From JBCCGL01 sp039029275 (GTDB taxonomy: Bacteria; Pseudomonadota; Gammaproteobacteria; JBCCGL01): a stretch of 64,000 bases of DNA. Both the position numbers and the translations under genes were made by a program. The notes beneath the pieces are model-generated. The model saw nothing but the letters and a program-made list of their open reading frames with translations, did not search any database and was not told the origin of the DNA. Below, in pieces: positions 26,596 to 34,798 of this stretch (position 1 is the stretch's first letter; each line of letters opens with the position of its first letter). The stretch spans positions 1-64,000 of the forward strand of contig JBCCGL010000004.1 of the NCBI GenBank assembly GCA_039029275.1. The letters run 5' to 3'.

Positions 26596-27639
26596 TTAAT
26601 AATCATGGCGATCAATGTATCGCCTCACTTCGTCGGGGTGATCCGCGAACACGCCGTCAACAGATTGCGCACCGAATAGCGCATCGAGAAGTGGTTCCAG
26701 ATGAATAAAACCTGCAGGCAATGCGTCTGACCGGACAGTATACGGATGAACCAGTAAGCCTTTGTCTTTCGCGTCTTCAACCAGCGATGAGAAAACTGTA
26801 GCGCCATTTGGTTCGCGCGCAAGAATGATTTGTCCCAACCACGGTCCAATACCAGCAGCGTACGAAGCAACTTCTGCCAGGCCCGCCGGTGTTTTTAAGA
26901 ACGCATAATCAGTATGCGTTTGCGGCCACCACGCGTTTTCACCCAGCAGCTGAATTAGCGGGATATCGGTGAGGTTTTCATTAAATATAGTTCGCAGGGT
27001 CTCAGCATCGAAACACTGAATAAACACTTTGTCGTGTTCTGATTCAAAACCGTTTTGATGCAGAGAATTGAGCACTTCACTGACAATATTCAATCCATTC
27101 GCTTGATGCCTGCGGGGTGCCTTGATTTCGACGTAAAGGCCGATTTTGTGAGCGCTGCTTTGATTCAAACCAAGCACCAGTTGAATCATCGCCTCCAAAG
27201 TCGGAATTTTGAAAATGGCGTGTTTCGCGCTAAACCTTGAGTGAAATAATTGTTCACCGGTCGCGGTATTGCGTCGCTCGTGGAGTTTTAACGTTTGAAT
27301 TTCTGCGAGTGAAAAGTCAGCGACATAGTGCCTGCCATCGTCGCGTGCACGATTGCTGAAAACATCGGATACATTGGTCATGGCATTGAGGTACAAATCG
27401 TGAAACACCACAGCCTCGCCGTCGCGCGTCATGACAACGTCCAGTTCAAGATAATCCGCTTGCATCGCATGCGCCATCGCGGCCGCAGCCAGCGTGTGTT
27501 CCGGGAGATACGCGGACGCGCCCCGGTGTGCGATGACGATCGGTTGCGCCGCAAGCTGCAGAGGAAGCAGCAATAAAAACAGCGCGATAACGTAGCGCGA
27601 CAACCTGTTAACCGCGCGCAAAAAATACACAGATCCCAC
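26596..27639 (-). CDS. Secreted glycerophosphodiester phosphodiesterase, GlpQ/UgpQ-like
   Basis: The protein has 347 residues with a signal peptide (hydrophobic core VIALFLLLLPLQL, cleavage near LAAQP). The GDPD signature is IVIAHRGASAYLPEHT, followed by DYLELDVVMTRDG and VVFHDLYL, which carry the catalytic His pair and metal-binding Glu/Asp. It should release glycerol 3-phosphate and an alcohol such as choline or ethanolamine in the periplasm. The GTG start overlaps the stop of the methyltransferase gene by one base (TAGTG), so the two are translationally coupled. Confidence 0.9.
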   Translation of the reverse strand: MGSVYFLRAVNRLSRYVIALFLLLLPLQLAAQPIVIAHRGASAYLPEHTLAAAAMAHAMQADYLELDVVMTRDGEAVVFHDLYLNAMTNVSDVFSNRARDDGRHYVADFSLAEIQTLKLHERRNTATGEQLFHSRFSAKHAIFKIPTLEAMIQLVLGLNQSSAHKIGLYVEIKAPRRHQANGLNIVSEVLNSLHQNGFESEHDKVFIQCFDAETLRTIFNENLTDIPLIQLLGENAWWPQTHTDYAFLKTPAGLAEVASYAAGIGPWLGQIILAREPNGATVFSSLVEDAKDKGLLVHPYTVRSDALPAGFIHLEPLLDALFGAQSVDGVFADHPDEVRRYIDRHDY

Positions 27640-28424
27640 TAGCGGTCGGGTTTACGCCCGCGTAAGTGTGTTGGCCTGAGCTGTCCCTGATCAAGCGCGA
27701 CGATCATCTTGTCCCAAACGTCAATCTGGTGAAGCAGAAACTCTTTTCCCACTGAGGATGACAGTTTATTGAAGTGCTCTCCCGCCAATGCATCGCGTTC
27801 CTTGCGCGCGCGCTCGCGGTACCAGATGTTCCGGTCGGTGGTCCCGATATCGACAAAGCCCGCGGCCTGCATTGCGTCGCGGTAAACCTCAACGGTCGCG
27901 AGTCCAAAGTCCAAACCCTCGGCCTCGACATAGGCCTGCATTTCCGGTGTAGGAGAATCAGTGCCGCACAGCCAATCGCTCGCGACAAACCAGCCTCCCG
28001 GATTCAACACGCGAAAAATATCCCGCGACAAGGCGGCCTTGTCCGCGATATGAATGATCGAGTCCTTGCTGATAACGACATCAAATTGAGAATCGTCAAA
28101 CGGTAACGGCCCAGGTTCGACGCAACGAAAATCGAGAACACTCTGCAAACCGTTTTTTTGCGCCAACGATCGGCATCGCGAGACCAAACCCGCTTCAACG
28201 TCGATCCCAGTCACGTGTTTTACATCGTGTTTGCTGGCCAGATGAACGTCTACGCCGCCGGTTCCGCAACCGATGTCTAGAACAGACCTGGCTGACAAAT
28301 CCATTCCGACAAGAAAGGCATCGACTTCGTCGACACCGCCGGGCGACAAAAAGCCTTCACCCCAAATAGTTTCGAGGACATCGATCAGATCGTCGTCGTA
28401 TTCCTGATGTTCATCATTACTCAT
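27639..28424 (-). CDS. SAM methyltransferase, phosphoethanolamine N-methyltransferase-like
   Basis: This is a 261-residue class I SAM-dependent methyltransferase. The N-terminal block (YDDDLIDVLETIWGEGFLSPGG, cited for the GEGFLSPGG core), motif I LDIGCGTGG, IDVEAGLV, and VVISKDSIIHIADK match the pattern of phosphobase methyltransferases of the plant/Plasmodium type. These convert phosphoethanolamine to phosphocholine. Glycine, sarcosine or dimethylglycine N-methyltransferase activity is a reasonable alternative. It is translationally coupled to a glycerophosphodiesterase gene, and both lie next to betaine uptake genes, which fits a role with methylated amines. The substrate is not established. 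Confidence 0.72.
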   Translation of the reverse strand: MSNDEHQEYDDDLIDVLETIWGEGFLSPGGVDEVDAFLVGMDLSARSVLDIGCGTGGVDVHLASKHDVKHVTGIDVEAGLVSRCRSLAQKNGLQSVLDFRCVEPGPLPFDDSQFDVVISKDSIIHIADKAALSRDIFRVLNPGGWFVASDWLCGTDSPTPEMQAYVEAEGLDFGLATVEVYRDAMQAAGFVDIGTTDRNIWYRERARKERDALAGEHFNKLSSSVGKEFLLHQIDVWDKMIVALDQGQLRPTHLRGRKPDR

Positions 28425-28559
28425 GAAATTCGAACCCCCAGCACGAACGACTCACGATACCTGTGAATTGGCTGTCCAACAACATCGCTGGATTGCGGTT
28501 TCGTACTCACCGTCGATTCATGATAAAAGTAAGCAGCTAATGTTAATCCCGAATCAATT

Positions 28560-29264
28560 ATGAATGCAGAAAGCAGAACCGTACTGATCACTGGAGCCAA
28601 CCGGGGAATTGGTCTGGAACTCGCACGCCAATATTCGAAAGATGATTGGAACGTTATCGCGTGCTGTCGCAATCCGGAATCCGCGCACGAGTTGCAGGCA
28701 CTTGCTGAGCATGATCAAAAAATCAACATTTACGAACTCAATGTCACAAACTACGACCAGGTCAAGTCCCTCGCCGATCAGCTCTTGAACACACCGATTG
28801 ATGTTCTTTTAAGCAATGCGGGGCTGTATGGTTCGCGCGGCAACTACTTTGGCAGCGTCGACCCGGAAAACTGGCGCGAAGTGTTGGAAGTCAACACGAT
28901 TGCACCGCTGATGCTGGCGCAGGCGTTTGTTGAGCACGTGGCAGCGAGCGAGAAAAAAACGATCGCAATTGTCAGCAGCAAAGTCGGTAGCATCAAAGAT
29001 AACCGCAGCGGCGGTGGGTATGTCTATCGCAGCTCAAAAACAGCGGTGAACCAAGTGGTCAAGAGCCTCTCGATAGACTTAGCTGAGCGCGGGGTCTGTG
29101 TACTCAGTTTACACCCGGGCTGGGTGCAAACCGATATGGGCGGGCCGAACGCCGAGATCACCACAGAGATGAGCGTCACAGGGTTAAAGAAGGTGCTCGA
29201 TTCAACGGACCTTAACCAGTCTGGAAAATTTATCGAATTCGACGGAAACCCGATTCCCTGGTGA
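28560..29264 (+). CDS. Short-chain dehydrogenase/reductase
   Basis: The protein has 234 residues. The Rossmann motif TGANRGIGLELA is at residue 11, with SNAGLYG (about residue 80), the catalytic Ser in IVSSKVGS and the Tyr/Lys pair in YRSSK. It resembles the C-factor/sniffer-like SDR group. The substrate and its role are unknown. It is divergent from the methyltransferase gene and convergent to bfr. Confidence 0.88.
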   Translation: MNAESRTVLITGANRGIGLELARQYSKDDWNVIACCRNPESAHELQALAEHDQKINIYELNVTNYDQVKSLADQLLNTPIDVLLSNAGLYGSRGNYFGSVDPENWREVLEVNTIAPLMLAQAFVEHVAASEKKTIAIVSSKVGSIKDNRSGGGYVYRSSKTAVNQVVKSLSIDLAERGVCVLSLHPGWVQTDMGGPNAEITTEMSVTGLKKVLDSTDLNQSGKFIEFDGNPIPW

Positions 29265-29283
29265 TCACGCGCTGATCACCGGG
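29257..29283. terminator. Hairpin at the end of the SDR gene
   Basis: CCTGGTGATCA and TGATCACCGGG pair over 11 bp (one G-T pair) around a CGCGC loop. The stem contains the SDR stop codon and lies between the convergent SDR and bfr genes. It has no T-tract on either side, so termination is uncertain. Confidence 0.4.
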
Positions 29284-29317
29284 ATATACAGTGTTGATCT
29301 CTGGGTATTCAGACCTG

Positions 29318-29794
29318 TCAGTTTTTGCTTTCCATGTTGTCGGCAAGATAGTTTTGGATGCCGACTTTGTCGATGAGGCTTAGCTGTGTTTCGAGCCAAT
29401 CGACGTGCTCCTCCTCGCTTTCCAGAATGTCTTTAAGTAAATCGCGACTAACGAAGTCGCGAACCTCTTCGCACTTGACGATACCATCCCGCAAATCCGG
29501 GATCGCATCCATTTCCAGCGCGAGGTCGGATTCAAACATTTCTTTCGTGTCCTCCCCGATTCGCAGACGACCGAGATCCTGAAGATTCGGCAGGCCTTCG
29601 AGAAACAGAACGCGCTCAATCAGCTGATCGGCATGTTTCATCTCGTCGATCGATTCGTGGTACTCGTGGTCGCCTAATTTGGTCAAACCCCAGTCGTTGA
29701 GCATCCTTGAGTGAAGAAAATACTGGTTAATTGCGACCAACTCATTCGCTAGCACTTTGTTCAGGCATTTAACAACGCTTGCTTCGCCTTTCAT
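29318..29794 (-). CDS. bfr: Bacterioferritin
   Basis: The protein has 158 residues, a normal length. All ferroxidase ligands are present at the family positions: Glu18, Glu51, His54, Glu94, Glu127 and His130. The haem-ligand Met52 is in IDEMKHADQ. It forms a 24-mer that oxidises Fe(II) and stores iron as ferric mineral. It is followed upstream on the same strand by the bfd gene, its electron-donating partner, and a Fur-box-like site lies about 95 bp before the start. Confidence 0.96.
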   Translation of the reverse strand: MKGEASVVKCLNKVLANELVAINQYFLHSRMLNDWGLTKLGDHEYHESIDEMKHADQLIERVLFLEGLPNLQDLGRLRIGEDTKEMFESDLALEMDAIPDLRDGIVKCEEVRDFVSRDLLKDILESEEEHVDWLETQLSLIDKVGIQNYLADNMESKN

Positions 29795-29889
29795 GACTAA
29801 AACCTCTCTTGAATTTGGAGCGGATTCTAGGGTGCCGACGTGGAATTTTCAACAAAAAAATCACGTAAGTTATTGATTTTAAATACAAA

Positions 29890-29904
29890 TAATAATGATT
29901 CTTA
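29890..29904. promoter_or_regulatory. Fur-box-like site upstream of bfr
   Basis: TAATAATGATTCTTA matches the 7-1-7 Fur pattern (TGATAAT-N-ATTATCA) at 11 of 14 positions by eye. It lies in the AT-rich region between bfr and bfd. Iron control is a sensible inference for these genes. Confidence 0.4.
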
Positions 29905-30048
29905 AATGCTAGACGAGAACGTATTTGATTTTAAAACCCAATCTTCACAACGGGATGTACTCGCACTGCGCGGCGCGCGAGTGGGTACAAAAAAACAGCA
30001 AATTTGATTGGTTGCAACCACGGGAAGGGTTGCGAGGAGTGGGGGAAA

Positions 30049-30258
30049 TCAGGTGCGATGAATGACCACTGCTGCACCTGCGGTGGCTTCATCCTGCAGA
30101 TTGGTTGTTTCGAGAATTTGCCTGGCGAAGGATGCACATTTTCCGCACTGGGTCGCCACACCCAACTCTTGCATCAAGCACTTCATAGAACAGCCCTCGC
30201 GCTCGGCTGCACTGCGTATCTGCTTATCGGTGACTGCGTTGCATAAACAAACGTACAT
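30049..30258 (-). CDS. bfd: Bacterioferritin-associated ferredoxin
   Basis: The protein has 69 residues. The [2Fe-2S] Cys pattern is visible as VCLCNAVT near the N-terminus and QCGKCASFA near residue 38, with the intervening helix (IRSAAEREGCSMKCLMQELG) typical of Bfd. It reduces ferric iron in bacterioferritin so that iron can leave. The bfr gene is 254 bp downstream on the same strand. The length and spacing suit the family. Confidence 0.92.
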   Translation of the reverse strand: MYVCLCNAVTDKQIRSAAEREGCSMKCLMQELGVATQCGKCASFARQILETTNLQDEATAGAAVVIHRT

Positions 30259-30300
30259 GGCTTTGACTTCATGACTAGTACGAGCTAGATTATAGCCAAA

Positions 30301-30315
30301 TGCGAATGATTTACA
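30301..30315. promoter_or_regulatory. Fur-box-like site upstream of bfd
   Basis: TGCGAATGATTTACA fits the 7-1-7 Fur pattern at 10 of 14 positions and is itself partly palindromic (TG..AAT-N-ATT..CA). It lies 43 bp upstream of the bfd start, where a repressor would block transcription. bfd is a classic Fur-repressed gene in other bacteria. Confidence 0.4.
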
Positions 30316-30400
30316 ATAATGTTTGCGTTATTATTGGGTCGTAAGACGTTCCACCTTACAAATTTGGGATTTTCGCTTCCTAAGGGAAGCTAGGCTAACG

Positions 30401-30523
30401 ATGACAACCGAGATATTTGCTATTACTGGTTTCCTGATCGTGTCATCAGGGCTCGCCGTCTTTCTCGGCGTACTGATTATTCGATCTCTGAGAAATTACC
30501 GTACAGACATAGAGCGTTCCTGA
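30401..30523 (+). CDS. Small single-helix membrane protein (40 aa)
   Basis: This is a short frame starting at the ATG at 30401. It encodes one long hydrophobic helix (about residues 6-30, AITGFLIVSSGLAVFLGVLI) and a basic, charged tail (RSLRNYRTDIERS). The upstream sequence has only a weak ribosome-binding site (AAGGGAAG, 16 bp away). The open frame extends a further 26 codons upstream. It could be a genuine small membrane protein, but this is not established. Confidence 0.35.
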   Translation: MTTEIFAITGFLIVSSGLAVFLGVLIIRSLRNYRTDIERS

Positions 30524-30698
30524 GGCATACACCGCCTGCGCGGGTCGATCACCACCGCTACGTTCTGAGCGCTCGAAACATTTCGTATCCTTCACCAGCC
30601 AGTCAAGCTGCGTTCTTAACAATTCAATCCAATTTTTCCATCCTTACGTAAACCCTGGAAGTGCGCACCCGCACGGATACGATTTTAACCAGAGCTTC

Positions 30699-31538
30699 GT
30701 GAACCTTAATAACTCGCTGATTAAATTGAATTTTAAGCCACATCTCCGCAATCTGATTGCCAGTTTTCTGGCGCTCTCGATGCTCACCGCCTGCAGTGCA
30801 TATCCGTGGCAGTATCATCTTGAAAGAACCCACTACACGATCGACCTGCAACCGCTCTCTGCTGACATCTATTTACCCGAACTCGCAGAAAAAACACCTC
30901 CGGTCGTGATCGTGGTGCACGGCGGTGGATGGGTGCGCAGAAGTGGCGATATGACGGGAATCTGCAAGCAACTTGCCACCAATGGCATAGCGGCTGTCAA
31001 TATCACATATCGATCCGCCCTTGAGCACCCCTACCCCGCTGCTATCGAGGACGTGCGAGCGGCACTGGCATGGGTGCGCAACAAAAGCGACGAATTACCG
31101 TTTGATTCCTCACGCATCGCACTTTGGGGCTATTCAGCGGGTGGACACCTCGCATTGATGGCCGGCCTTGCACCCGAAGAAAACGTTTCAGCGATTGTCT
31201 CCGGCGGCACTCCCGCTCGATTTGTTTCGTGGCCACAGTCGCCGGTTATTCAACAATTTATCGGTCATCCGATTACCACGCATCGCCACCTGTGGGAGGA
31301 GGCATCACCGGTGAATCACGTTAAAGCCGGATCGCCACCTGTATTTCTGTATCACGGCGAGAACGATGATTTGGTCGAGCCGGAACAAATGACGCTGATG
31401 GCCGCCGCGCTGGATAAAAAGGGTACGCCGGTTGAAACCTTTCTCGTACACAACCGCGGCCACTTTGGCACCTATCTGTTTGGCGACGAAGCTGAGCAAG
31501 CCGCAATTGATTTCCTTAAATCCCACTTTCTGATGTAA
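30699..31538 (+). CDS. Alpha/beta hydrolase, probable lipoprotein esterase
   Basis: The protein has 279 residues. An N-terminal signal with a lipobox-like LTAC (about residue 32) suggests a lipoprotein. The alpha/beta hydrolase features are the oxyanion hole VVHGGGWV, nucleophile elbow GYSAGGH (Ser), acidic residue in HGENDDLVEP and His in NRGHFG. It resembles the hormone-sensitive-lipase/carboxylesterase group (BD-FAE-like). The substrate is unknown. The start may be a few codons downstream. Confidence 0.85.
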   Translation: MNLNNSLIKLNFKPHLRNLIASFLALSMLTACSAYPWQYHLERTHYTIDLQPLSADIYLPELAEKTPPVVIVVHGGGWVRRSGDMTGICKQLATNGIAAVNITYRSALEHPYPAAIEDVRAALAWVRNKSDELPFDSSRIALWGYSAGGHLALMAGLAPEENVSAIVSGGTPARFVSWPQSPVIQQFIGHPITTHRHLWEEASPVNHVKAGSPPVFLYHGENDDLVEPEQMTLMAAALDKKGTPVETFLVHNRGHFGTYLFGDEAEQAAIDFLKSHFLM

Positions 31539-31796
31539 ACGGAAACCCATCAATAAAGGACTTGTTTCTCCTTTGGCGGTGTGCAGCACGCGATGGTTTT
31601 TAAGTGCAGAACTCTAGCGACTGCAGAAAAACTTTCGGGCACAAACGTGCTTGCGCTAAATCGATACTCGATCCGCAGTGACGCGCGCTCAAGGATTGTG
31701 CATCGTTTGCGGATACGGCCAACGTGCTACCATCGTGCCGCGATAAAAATACGAAACGTCACTGACTGAACATAGCGGATAACCAAAGGTAAGCAC

Positions 31797-32948
31797 ATGG
31801 CACTTCACTTCACAGAAACAGAGCTTCAGTCACGCCGCGTGAAAGCATGCGAAAAAATGCAACAGCAAGGTCTGGACGGATTGCTGATGTTTCGTCAAGA
31901 AAGCATGTACTACTTGACCGGCTATGACACCTTTGGGTATTGCTTTTTCCAGTGCCTGTATCTGGCCGCGGACGGTCGCCGCGCTCTGCTCACGCGTGCA
32001 CCCGATTTGCGTCAGGCGCAACACACATCCGACATCGATGATATTCGTGTATGGGTCGACAAAGCCGGCCACAATCCCGCAGAGCAATTGCGCGATATGC
32101 TTGCAGAGTTTGGCTGCAAAGATTCACAGCTCGGCATCGAATACGAAGCCTATGGACTCACCGCAGCAAACGGCAAACGTGTGGATGCTGCGCTCGACGG
32201 ATTTTGCACGCTGACTGACGAATCCATGCTGGTGAGCGAGCTGCGATTAGTGAAATCCGCCGCCGAAATTGAATACACGCGACGCGCTGCAGAGCTTGCC
32301 GACGACGCATTTGATGCCGCGCTTGCGATTGCCAAGGCGGGTGCCGACGAAGGGCAAATACTCGCCGATATGCACAGCGCAGTTTTTGCCGGCGGTGGCG
32401 ACTACTCCGGCAACGAATACATCATCGGCTCTGGACCCGATGCGCTCCTGTGCCGGTATAAAAGCGGGCGACGAACACTAGACGGGCAGGATCAACTAAC
32501 ACTCGAATGGGCGGGAGCGTACCGCCACTACCACGCTGCCATGATGCGCACCGTTGTGATTGGATCACCAACCGACGAGCACTACAAAATGCACGCGGTT
32601 GCGGTTGATGCGATGAACGCCTGCATGCAGGCACTCAGGCCGGGCGACCCGATCGGCAATGTATTTGATGCGCATGCGCGCGTTGCCGATGAAAACGGAT
32701 TGCGAGCGCATCGCTTTAACGCCTGCGGCTACAGCATGGGCACGACGTTTACGCCGACATGGATGGACTGGCCGATGTTTTACACCGGCAATCCTGTCAT
32801 CGCGCAAGAGAACATGGTGTTCTTCCTGCACATGATTTTCGTGAACAGTGATTCAGGCAACGCCATGTCGCTGGGGCACTCGGTGCGTGTGAGCAGTGAT
32901 GGCTGCGAGTGTCTGAGTCGTCAGCCGCTGGATTTGCCGGTTCGCTGA
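31797..32948 (+). CDS. M24-fold protein lacking the usual metal ligands (creatinase/EutD-like)
   Basis: The protein has 383 residues with the two-domain creatinase/prolidase architecture (N-terminal domain about 1-150, pita-bread domain about 160-383). In active M24 peptidases, five ligands (Asp, Asp, His, Glu, Glu) bind two metals. Here the matching blocks read LTLEWAGAYRHYHAAMMRT, NACGYSMGTTF, MVFFLHMIF and AMSLGHSVRVSSDG, so all five appear replaced. Creatinase and the ectoine hydrolases EutD/DoeA also work without metals. It may therefore hydrolyse a small C-N bond rather than a peptide, or be non-enzymatic. It lies 82 bp before the ThDP enzyme gene on the same strand. Confidence 0.78.
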   Translation: MALHFTETELQSRRVKACEKMQQQGLDGLLMFRQESMYYLTGYDTFGYCFFQCLYLAADGRRALLTRAPDLRQAQHTSDIDDIRVWVDKAGHNPAEQLRDMLAEFGCKDSQLGIEYEAYGLTAANGKRVDAALDGFCTLTDESMLVSELRLVKSAAEIEYTRRAAELADDAFDAALAIAKAGADEGQILADMHSAVFAGGGDYSGNEYIIGSGPDALLCRYKSGRRTLDGQDQLTLEWAGAYRHYHAAMMRTVVIGSPTDEHYKMHAVAVDAMNACMQALRPGDPIGNVFDAHARVADENGLRAHRFNACGYSMGTTFTPTWMDWPMFYTGNPVIAQENMVFFLHMIFVNSDSGNAMSLGHSVRVSSDGCECLSRQPLDLPVR

Positions 32949-33030
32949 TTTCACGGCAACGAACTTATCCGAATTTTACAACTCTCAGGGTTTGCATCAG
33001 GGTTTGCACAAAACACAGAAGTAAGCGCGT

Positions 33031-34665
33031 ATGAAAGCCAGTGATTTATTTGTTCAGTGCCTCGAAAATGAAGGAGTCGAATTTATATTCGGCATCCCGG
33101 GTGAGGAAAATCTCGACGTGATGGACTCACTGATCGACAGCGATATCCGTTTCATCACCACGCGACACGAACAGGGCGCCGCATTCATGGCCGACGTCTA
33201 CGGTCGCTTAACCGGACGCGCGGGTGTTTGTATGGGCACCTTGGGTCCGGGCGCCACGAATCTCGTCACGGGATTTGCCGATGCGAACATGGACCGCGCG
33301 CCGATTGTTGGCATCGCCGGGCAAGGCGCGACCACGCGCATGCACAAAGAAAGTCATCAGGTGCTCGACCTGGTTAATTTGTTCGCGCCAATCTCGAAAT
33401 ACAGTATCGAAATTCGCGAGCCGGAAATTGTCGCAGAAATCGTCCGCAAGGCATTTAAGGCCGCCGAGGCCGAAAAACCAGGCGGAAGTTTTATCTCGTT
33501 CCCGGAAAACGTTGCCGAAATGGAAGTTGATGGCAAATCACCGTTAAAAGCGCAGCGACCCAAACCCCCGGTTCCGCCAGCAGATAAAATCCAGCAGGCA
33601 GCAGACATGATTTCCAATGCGCGCTACCCGCTGGTTATGGCGGGTAATGGCGTTGTGCGAGCGGGAGCAGACGATGCGCTGGTCGCGTTTGCCGAACGGC
33701 TTAATGTTCCGGTGGCGACGACATTCATGGCCAAAGGCAGCATGCCTTTTTCACACAAGCTATCGCTCGGCACCGTGGGCTTGCAGGCGCACGACTACGT
33801 CGCCTGCGGTTTTGATCGCGCGGATGTGGTGATCTGTGTCGGTTACGACATGATCGAATACCATCCGCATCTTTGGAACCAGAATAAGGCCGCAAAAATC
33901 ATTCACATCGACATGAGCCCGGCCGAGGTCGACGAACACTACGTGCTCGCGTGCGGTGTCATCGGTGACATCAACGCCGCGCTGAACGATATTGCGGTCG
34001 CAGCTCAGGCCAAAGCAGACTCACCCGCACAGAACCTGCGCCAGACGATTGTCGAAGAACTCACCGCGCATGAAAACGACGATTCGTTTCCGCTGGTGCC
34101 ACAACGTATTGTGCTCGATTTGCGCAAAGCGCTGGCACCAGAGGACATTGTCATCTCCGACGTCGGTGCGCACAAAATGTGGATGGCGCGCATGTATCAG
34201 GCTGAAAAACCCAATACCTGTATTATTTCCAATGGATTTGCCTCGATGGGTATCGGCGTACCGGGCGCAATCGCGGCCAAGCTCGCCTACCCCGATCGTA
34301 CCGCGCTGACGGTTACCGGCGATGCCGGGTTTATGATGAATTCGCAGGAGATCGAAACGGCCATGCGCATCGGCGCACCGATCGTTATTCTGGTCTGGAA
34401 CGACAGCAAATACGGTTTGATCAAATGGCACCAGGACAGGCGCTTCGGTCGTGATACGCAAATCGACTTCACCAACCCCGATTTGGTCAAATACGCAGAA
34501 AGCTTTGGAGCCAGAGGCTATCGCGTGGAGTCGGCGGCCGACCTGCTTCCGACCCTCGAAAAGGCGATCGCGGACGACACAGTCGTGCTGATCGACTGTC
34601 CGGTTGATTACGCTGAAAACATGAAGCTCACCGCAAAACTCGGCAATTTAGTGTGCCCGATCTAA
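33031..34665 (+). CDS. ThDP-dependent enzyme, acetolactate synthase type (catabolic-like)
   Basis: The protein has 544 residues with the three ThDP-enzyme domains. The catalytic Glu is in TTRHEQGAAFMADVYGR (about residue 47), and GTLGPGATNLVTGFADANMD follows. The ThDP/Mg site is GDAGFMMNSQEIETA. It resembles AlsS-type acetolactate synthases and related carboligases. No small regulatory subunit gene (ilvH/ilvN) is nearby, which argues against the biosynthetic enzyme. It could make acetolactate from pyruvate or act on another 2-oxo acid. It may be co-transcribed with the M24 gene. Confidence 0.85.
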   Translation: MKASDLFVQCLENEGVEFIFGIPGEENLDVMDSLIDSDIRFITTRHEQGAAFMADVYGRLTGRAGVCMGTLGPGATNLVTGFADANMDRAPIVGIAGQGATTRMHKESHQVLDLVNLFAPISKYSIEIREPEIVAEIVRKAFKAAEAEKPGGSFISFPENVAEMEVDGKSPLKAQRPKPPVPPADKIQQAADMISNARYPLVMAGNGVVRAGADDALVAFAERLNVPVATTFMAKGSMPFSHKLSLGTVGLQAHDYVACGFDRADVVICVGYDMIEYHPHLWNQNKAAKIIHIDMSPAEVDEHYVLACGVIGDINAALNDIAVAAQAKADSPAQNLRQTIVEELTAHENDDSFPLVPQRIVLDLRKALAPEDIVISDVGAHKMWMARMYQAEKPNTCIISNGFASMGIGVPGAIAAKLAYPDRTALTVTGDAGFMMNSQEIETAMRIGAPIVILVWNDSKYGLIKWHQDRRFGRDTQIDFTNPDLVKYAESFGARGYRVESAADLLPTLEKAIADDTVVLIDCPVDYAENMKLTAKLGNLVCPI

Positions 34666-34798
34666 GCGGATATAAACCGAGCATGATGCAATCGGCATTG
34701 AATGGAGCCATTTATCGGTAACTTAGCGGTTTGATCGGGTAATCGCCCTGCCTGTAAAGTATTCAGGGCACCATCACCGCAGGGGAAAGGAACGGACA

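Noticed and set aside
31797..32948. Xaa-Pro aminopeptidase or ectoine hydrolase DoeA as a specific name
   Set aside because: Peptidase metal ligands are missing, and no doeB-type deacetylase or other ectoine catabolic gene is adjacent.
33031..34665. Biosynthetic acetolactate synthase IlvB
   Set aside because: There is no small-subunit gene or other branched-chain amino acid gene nearby; a catabolic or related carboligase is more likely.
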